DNA from: an uncultured Chlorobiaceae bacterium
GTDB lineage: Bacteria > Bacteroidota > Chlorobiia > Chlorobiales > Chlorobiaceae
Reading direction: 5' to 3'
Length of the DNA: 39,973 bases
Assembly (NCBI GenBank): GCA_903895195.1
Contig: CAITSZ010000025.1
Coordinates: 1-39,973 of the forward strand
Shown: one piece after another, positions 35,637-39,973 of the stretch
Numbering within the stretch: position 1 is the first letter of the stretch
Layout of the letters: each line of letters opens with the position of its first letter
The notes under the pieces: model-generated
Told to the model about the DNA's origin: nothing
The model's input: only the letters and a program-made list of their open reading frames with translations
The model's database searches: none
Translations under genes and position numbers: made by a program

Positions 35637-36663
35637 ATCACAAACAGTACAAGGAACCCCGACCTCCGGCAAAGATCCGGCAAAGGCATCGAATCCGCTG
35701 CGCATCATTATTGCAGGTGTGATTATTGCCGCCGCTCTTATCTGGGGAGGCATGAGCCTCTATCACTCATTCCTGTACGTTGAAACCGACAACGCCCAGA
35801 TTGAGGGGGATGTCTACCCGGTCATTTCACGAATACCCGGAAAAGTGCAGGAGGTTCTGGCAAAGGATAACCAGCAGGTTCATACGGGGGATACCCTTAT
35901 CAGGCTTGAAGCTGCTGACTATGAAGTGCGTCGGGATATTGCTGTTGCAGCTGTGGAGAGCGCCAGGGCAGCCTTAAAGGCAACAAGCGATCAGGCAAAT
36001 GCCTCCAGTGCCTCGGCAAATGCTGCTGAAGCTACAAGCAGAAAACAGCAGGCTGACCTTCGCCGTGGCGAAAATCTCCGGCATCAGGACGTGATTTCTC
36101 AGGCAGAGTTTGATGGCGTGAAGGCCGGTGCGCAGGCTGCTTCAGCTCAATATTCCGCTGCCGGAAACCAGTATAAGGCCGCACTTGCCCAGATTCCGCT
36201 GCAGAAAGCCGAGGTAAAGCGGCGCGAAGCTGAACTTCACCAGGCTGAGCTTCAGTTGTCCTACACGACAATCACTGCTCCGGCGAATGGTCAGGTTTCG
36301 AAAAAAAATGTACAACCCGGACAATATGTTGCTCCAGGGCAGCAGCTTATCGGAATTGTCGGGAGCAGAGAGCTTTGGATTGTTGCAAATTTCAAGGAGA
36401 CCCAGCTTGAAAACATACATCCCGGACTGCCGGTTACAATCAAGGTTGACGCGTTCCCTGATAAAGAATTCAAAGGAAAGGTTGAGTCGCTCTCATCGGG
36501 TACCGGCGCAAAATTCACACTGCTTCCTCCCGACAATGCAAGCGGCAACTTCATAAAGGTTACGCAACGCGTTCCAGTCAAAATCGTGTTTACTGAAAAG
36601 CCGGACAAGGATCATCAGCTGGCCGCTGGTATGAACGTGGTTGTGGATATCAAGGTGAAATAA
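35623..36663 (+). CDS. emrA-like: HlyD/EmrA-family membrane fusion protein
   Basis: Periplasmic adaptor that links the inner-membrane transporter to TolC. The 346-residue product has one N-terminal membrane helix (about residues 27-47, IIIAGVIIAAALIWGGMSLY). Next comes a biotinyl-lipoyl half motif (YVETDNAQIEGDVYPVISRI), an alpha-helical coiled-coil hairpin (about residues 100-210, rich in Ala/Gln/Glu), a second lipoyl half (TITAPANGQVSKKNVQPGQYV) and a beta-barrel (LWIVANFKETQLENI). The start is set by overlap with the uspA-like gene. A 73-base gap with a REP-like palindrome separates it from emrB. Confidence 0.94.
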   Translation: MAHPESQTVQGTPTSGKDPAKASNPLRIIIAGVIIAAALIWGGMSLYHSFLYVETDNAQIEGDVYPVISRIPGKVQEVLAKDNQQVHTGDTLIRLEAADYEVRRDIAVAAVESARAALKATSDQANASSASANAAEATSRKQQADLRRGENLRHQDVISQAEFDGVKAGAQAASAQYSAAGNQYKAALAQIPLQKAEVKRREAELHQAELQLSYTTITAPANGQVSKKNVQPGQYVAPGQQLIGIVGSRELWIVANFKETQLENIHPGLPVTIKVDAFPDKEFKGKVESLSSGTGAKFTLLPPDNASGNFIKVTQRVPVKIVFTEKPDKDHQLAAGMNVVVDIKVK

Positions 36664-36682
36664 TTTTGGTGATTGTTAAGAT

Positions 36683-36720
36683 AGATTCCTCACCCCGCGA
36701 GGGGGATTCGGAATGACAAA
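36683..36720. repeat. REP-like palindrome between emrA and emrB
   Basis: ATTCC (36685-36689) and GGAAT (36710-36714) flank a CCCC-GCGA-GGGG stem-loop (36693-36704), whose GCGA loop is a GNRA tetraloop. The flanks AGATTCCTC and GGAATGACAAA are typical of intergenic palindromes repeated across genomes. A second, shorter relative lies at 29719-29749. It may attenuate expression of emrB relative to the upstream genes. Confidence 0.5.
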
Positions 36721-36736
36721 AAAGCAAGCGTAAAGA

Positions 36737-38356
36737 ATGGCAAAAGTTGAGCAGCAGAATGGTACGGCGGTAGCGGCAATGCTGCCGAATCCAGCCCATA
36801 CCTATGATACTGGATTCAGGAAAATAATCATCACGTTGACGGTGATCGTGTCGGCCATGCTTGAGCTGATCGACACCACCATTGTGAATGTAGCGCTGAC
36901 GCAGATCAGCGGTAACCTTGGTGCCAGCATTGATGATGCTGCATGGGTCATCACCAGTTATGCGATTGCCAATGTTATTGTGATCCCTCTATCCGGCTTT
37001 CTCGGAAACCTGCTTGGACGACGAAACTACTACATTGGTTCGATTCTGCTTTTTACCTTTGCTTCACTGCTTTGCGGCATGGCCCCTAATATCTGGGCCC
37101 TGGTGATTTTCCGCTTCCTGCAGGGTCTCGGCGGAGGTGCTCTCTTACCAACATCACAGGCTATCCTTTACGAAACATACCGCCCCGAAGAACGCGGGAA
37201 GGCGACCGGCATCTTTTCCATGGGACTTGTGCTCGGCCCTACCATTGGGCCGCTGCTCGGAGGCTTTCTTGTCGACTATTTTGCCTGGGAGTGGTGCTTT
37301 TTCGTCAACATCCCGGTCGGACTGCTTGCCGCATGGTCTGCATTCACTTTTCTCAGAGAGCCAAAAGTCCAGCACACGGTCTCTAAAATTGACTGGGCAG
37401 GCATTGGGCTTCTTGCTGTCGGCATCGGCTCGCTGCAGTTCATTCTTGAACGGGGAGAGGCGAAAGACTGGTTTGAAACACCCTATATTACCTGGTTTAC
37501 CCTCATAGCCGCTATTTCACTTCTGGGTTTTGTCTGGTGGGAGCTGCACACTGATGAACCTGCAGTTGACTTGAGAGTGCTGGCCCGAAGCAAAAACCTG
37601 GCAATTGGGGCAGTTCTTACCTTTATTGTTGGTTATGGCCTCTATGGCTCTCTCTTTATCTTTCCTGTCTTTGTACAACGACTGCTGGGCTTTACCGCCC
37701 TATTGACAGGACTGGTGCTTTTTCCAAGCACAATTGTAACGGGAATAATCTCGCTTCCGCTCGGCATAGCGCTGCAACGGGGTGTTTCCCCGAAAAAAGT
37801 GATGGCTGTCGGTATGGTCTCCTTTACCGTGTTCTGCTGGGAACTCGGTCAGCAAACCATGCAGTCAGGAGCGGATAACTTTTTCTGGATACTTCTGTTA
37901 CGCGGGTTCGGCCTTGGGTTTATTTTCATTCCCGTTACCATGCTCGCTGTTGCGGGGCTGCACGGCAAAGACATCGGGCAGGCTACAGGGCTCAACAACA
38001 TGGTTCGCCAGCTTGGGGGCTCGTTCGGCATTGCTATCACCAATACCTATATCGCCAGGCGGGTTGCTGCTCACAGGGTGGAGCTTCTCAGCCACCTTTC
38101 GCCCTATGATCCAGCTGCGGTCACACGCCTTGAAAGTGTTCAGCAGCTTGCCACCATGAAAGCGGGCATGTCTCATCATGAAGCGGAACTCGCTGGCATA
38201 AAAGCGCTGGAAGGCACCGTTACCGTTCAAAGCCACCATCTGGCTTATATGGATGCATTTATGCTTATTGCGCTCCTTTTTGCCCTTGCCATGCCTCTGC
38301 TCCTTCTGATCAGGATACCAAAAGGGGAAAAGGTCGATCTCTCATCGTCACACTGA
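36737..38356 (+). CDS. emrB-like: DHA2 family MFS drug exporter (EmrB type)
   Basis: A 539-residue major facilitator with 14 predicted membrane helices, the DHA2 (drug:proton antiporter) layout. Marks: ELIDTTIVNVALTQIS in helix 1 (the conserved L-D-x-T-I-V-N-V-A-L motif), GNLLGRRNYY (motif A), RFLQGLGGGALLPTSQAI (motif B) and MGLVLGPTIGPLLGGFL (motif C). It works with the adaptor and TolC-like protein encoded upstream to pump amphipathic drugs or toxic metabolites out of the cell. It ends 3 bases from the convergent msrB gene. No clear ribosome site precedes the ATG. Confidence 0.96.
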   Translation: MAKVEQQNGTAVAAMLPNPAHTYDTGFRKIIITLTVIVSAMLELIDTTIVNVALTQISGNLGASIDDAAWVITSYAIANVIVIPLSGFLGNLLGRRNYYIGSILLFTFASLLCGMAPNIWALVIFRFLQGLGGGALLPTSQAILYETYRPEERGKATGIFSMGLVLGPTIGPLLGGFLVDYFAWEWCFFVNIPVGLLAAWSAFTFLREPKVQHTVSKIDWAGIGLLAVGIGSLQFILERGEAKDWFETPYITWFTLIAAISLLGFVWWELHTDEPAVDLRVLARSKNLAIGAVLTFIVGYGLYGSLFIFPVFVQRLLGFTALLTGLVLFPSTIVTGIISLPLGIALQRGVSPKKVMAVGMVSFTVFCWELGQQTMQSGADNFFWILLLRGFGLGFIFIPVTMLAVAGLHGKDIGQATGLNNMVRQLGGSFGIAITNTYIARRVAAHRVELLSHLSPYDPAAVTRLESVQQLATMKAGMSHHEAELAGIKALEGTVTVQSHHLAYMDAFMLIALLFALAMPLLLLIRIPKGEKVDLSSSH

Positions 38357-38359
38357 GCG

Positions 38360-38911
38360 CTATTGACCTTTTTTCGTTTCCTGCTTGTCGGGGACGAAAT
38401 CGAGCACGACGGAGTTCATGCAATAGCGTTTTCTGGTAGGCGGCGGGCCGTCGTCAAAGAGATGTCCAAGATGTCCGCCGCACCTTCCACAGAGGGCCTC
38501 AGTTCTTACCATGCCGTATGACCGGTCCGGAATATAGGTGACACTTCCTTTCCTCACTTCCGCAAAAAAACTCGGCCAGCCGCAGGTTGAGGCAAATTTG
38601 GCATCGGAACGAAAAAGAGCGTTTCCACATGCTGCACAGTAGTAGGTTCCCTTACCGGTATAATCCCAGAACCTGCCGGAAAACGCAGACTCGGTCTCTT
38701 TTTTACGCGCTACAGCATAGACCTCCGGGGCGAGCACCTGCTTCCACACCGCATCTGGCAGGTTGAGTTTCGCCTTATCAGTGCGGGAATAATATGGATT
38801 TGAGGGCTTTTGCTGTTCCATTTTTTTGGGTGTCTTGATTTTTTCCGCTGGTGCTGGTGACGATAACAGCAAAGCTGCAAACACCAGAGGCAGTAACGAG
38901 AGTTGTTTCAT
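38360..38911 (-). CDS. msrB: peptide-methionine (R)-S-oxide reductase, exported
   Basis: Reduces R-methionine sulfoxide in proteins. The 183-residue product has an N-terminal signal peptide (LSLLPLVFAALLLSSPAPA), so it acts in the periplasm. The SelR domain follows with zinc-binding CxxC pairs (YYCAACGNAL and ALCGRCGGHLGH), GWPSFF and the catalytic cysteine in RYCMNSVVLDFVP. Cytosolic MsrB lacks the leader; an exported form fits repair of envelope proteins under photo-oxidative or sulfur-radical stress, which is inference. It converges with emrB, with 3 bases between the stops. Confidence 0.95.
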   Translation of the reverse strand: MKQLSLLPLVFAALLLSSPAPAEKIKTPKKMEQQKPSNPYYSRTDKAKLNLPDAVWKQVLAPEVYAVARKKETESAFSGRFWDYTGKGTYYCAACGNALFRSDAKFASTCGWPSFFAEVRKGSVTYIPDRSYGMVRTEALCGRCGGHLGHLFDDGPPPTRKRYCMNSVVLDFVPDKQETKKGQ

Positions 38912-39183
38912 ATAATAATAGGTTAGACGCTATTCTCAACTTCGCTTTCCGGCGATAATTTACAGGAATTTTACATCTCCAAACCATTCCAGTTCACATG
39001 CCAAACAAGTAAAAAATCAATGCAATCAGGATTACAGAGAGCAAGTATAGAGTTATTCTTTAAACAGCATTTATTCATTGATTCGTTCCTTTAAAGCTTC
39101 CCCCGGATCGCTCCACCCCCTTAGCCCTTAGCCCTCATCACTCACTTCACAGCCAACCGCCCACTGCACACTGCTCACTTTCT
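38912..39183. other. intergenic region upstream of msrB, entering accessory DNA
   Basis: No gene is seen in this 272-base gap. The right half (39118-39180) holds TTAGCCC-TTAGCCC and CACTTCACAGCC...GCCCACTGCACACTGC, a short-period C-rich tract that is the reverse-complement relative of the G-rich tract at 31478-31540. Confidence 0.5.
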
Positions 39184-39405
39184 TCACACCCTCCAATGCA
39201 CCGTTTTGCGCGCCTGCTTATACGAAGGCGACACATACAAATGCGGAGCCGGAGCATTCACAAATCTATCATAAATCGACCCGAGCGCCCCGATATGCGT
39301 TTTCCCACACCCATACCTGCCAACCAGCAACTTCAAAAAATCCTGCAACTCCCAAAACGCCACCTGATGCGGCAGCATCCTCCGCTTATCAATCCTGAAT
39401 CTCAT
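39184..39405 (-). pseudogene. terminase large-subunit N-terminal fragment
   Basis: A 73-residue remnant starting MRFRIDKRRMLPHQVAFWEL (ATG at 39405). It carries a Walker A-like P-loop GRYGCGKTHIG and the segment PHLYVSPSYKQARKTV, as in the N-terminal ATPase of phage terminase large subunits (usually over 400 residues). It stops after VHWRV, so the rest of the ATPase and the nuclease domain are missing. No other phage genes are visible, so this is a decayed prophage or gene-transfer remnant. Likeness is from memory. Confidence 0.65.
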
Positions 39406-39594
39406 CGTAACCCCTTTGTTCAACGCATCAATTAATAGATAATAATACCTACTAAAGATACCACGCCTTTGGTGGATTTATAACTAAAAATGGCGAGCAA
39501 AGGTGAACGGATAGGATTTGCCAAAAATTACAAAATCACTATCTTATTACGAGAAAAGACTTTTGCAAGTCAGCAGATTAACTGTTTACAAATT

Positions 39595-39783
39595 ATGGTC
39601 ACTACAATCAATTATCCTTTAGACGCACATTATCTGCTGCGTAAAAAAAAGGCTATACGTCGTGACCTGCTAAATCAATCAGAATTACTTGATAAAAGGA
39701 TAGCTATTCTTGGTGGCTGAACGACCGCCGAAGTCAAGGATATGTTGGAATTGTTTCTTTTAAAATTCCTTACCGGCAATTGA
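39595..39783 (+). pseudogene. fragment of an FkbH-like HAD-IIIC protein with in-frame stop
   Basis: From the ATG at 39595 the frame reads MVTTINYPLDAHYLLRKKKA, then LDKRIAILGG, an in-frame TGA (39718-39720), and TTAEVKDMLELFLLKF before a second stop at 39781. FkbH-like/HAD-IIIC proteins carry an RIAILGGSTT-x-E-I-K-D-x-LELFLL block here, so TGA has replaced the expected serine codon. Homology ends about 20 codons later, so the gene is doubly broken. The frame opens further upstream at 39490 without similarity. Intact relatives are found in surface-polysaccharide clusters. Confidence 0.65.
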
Positions 39784-39903
39784 CCATCCAAAATCCCTCA
39801 AAAATCTAATACTCAACGAATGAAATACAGGAGTGTGATCGGAAAACAAGAATAAGCCAAAAACGGAAAATAAGAATCACCCAGGGTTAGCGTAAAAAAC
39901 ACC
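39784..39903. other. intergenic remnant DNA
   Basis: A-rich, no gene or repeat recognised. The junction between the FkbH-like fragment and the possible insertion element must lie here. Confidence 0.4.
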
Positions 39904-39952
39904 CATAGCTCGTAGTTTGAAGGTGCAAACCAAATCAAACCCAGGAGCTATG
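39904..39952 (+). promoter_or_regulatory. hairpin that could mask the ribosome site of the edge gene
   Basis: CATAGCTC (39904-39911) is the exact complement of GAGCTATG (39945-39952), which contains part of the AGGAG ribosome site and the ATG at 39950. Transcripts entering from outside would fold and hide the start. The 33-base loop makes it only moderately stable. Confidence 0.45.
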
Positions 39953-39973
39953 AGGACACAGTTAAAAAAGCTA
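39950..39973 (+). CDS. start of a gene cut by the window edge, possibly a transposase
   Basis: Only eight codons are present (MRTQLKKL). The ATG has a good AGGAG 5 bases upstream. The setting (decayed genes, a start-masking hairpin) suggests an insertion-sequence transposase, but eight residues cannot prove it. Confidence 0.4.

Noticed and set aside
39718..39720. In-frame TGA as selenocysteine in the FkbH-like frame
   Set aside because: The conserved residue is serine, no SECIS-like hairpin is seen right after it, and the gene is truncated 20 codons later.
1..39973. CRISPR array, rRNA operon or intact prophage
   Set aside because: No regularly spaced direct repeats, no rRNA-like blocks and no run of phage genes were seen on either strand.

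Overview
The window looks like chromosome of a green sulfur bacterium (Chlorobiaceae, Chlorobium/Pelodictyon type). This is inferred from remembered family sequences and gene neighbourhoods, such as the iorAB-paaK-ACT cluster, the RF1 variant and the single-copy housekeeping set; no database search was run. Base composition appears moderate and even except in the last kilobase.

Layout. (1) 0.27-9.2 kb, almost all minus strand: pyrG, a small double-CDGSH protein, gyrA, rsfS, a DUF6794-like protein, then a tight group scpA - DUF1015 - tsaE - tsaB. (2) 9.3-12.4 kb: a TPR protein, a P-II/ammonium transporter pair (minus), and a 90-aa RRM RNA-binding protein behind a long leader. (3) 12.5-17.5 kb, minus strand: ferritin-like protein, TIGR01777 epimerase, PrxQ/Bcp peroxiredoxin, glmS, pyrF. 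(4) 17.8-25.2 kb, plus strand: ftsH, tRNA-Val(UAC) (minus), dxr, rseP, prfA, an SRPBCC/DUF1997-like protein and a small nitroreductase. (5) 25.3-31.5 kb, plus strand: iorA, iorB and paaK, then an interrupting overlapping pair of unknown genes, then a tandem-ACT protein and a PLP aminotransferase. (6) 31.5-38.4 kb: a GAF-GAF-AAA+-Fis sigma-54 activator (minus) divergent from a tolC - uspA - emrA - emrB efflux operon, with a near-perfect sigma-54 promoter between them. (7) 38.4-40 kb: a secreted MsrB, then decayed accessory DNA: a terminase large-subunit fragment, an FkbH-like fragment with an in-frame stop, and the first codons of a possible transposase at the window edge.

How genes work together. 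The iorAB/paaK/ACT/aminotransferase group can interconvert arylacetates, arylacetyl-CoA, arylpyruvates and aromatic amino acids; in an autotroph with abundant reduced ferredoxin the assimilatory direction is plausible. The sigma-54 activator very likely controls the divergent drug/xenobiotic efflux operon. P-II and AmtB form the usual ammonium-uptake control pair, but this P-II lacks the classical uridylylation tyrosine. TsaB and TsaE act together in tRNA t6A synthesis.

Most notable items: the sigma-54 efflux module carrying a universal stress protein, the overlapping gene pair inserted in the aromatic operon, the IorA lacking its C-terminal ferredoxin domain, the CCTATAGGACTTATAA palindrome family, and the remnants at the right edge. 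No CRISPR array, rRNA or intact prophage is visible.
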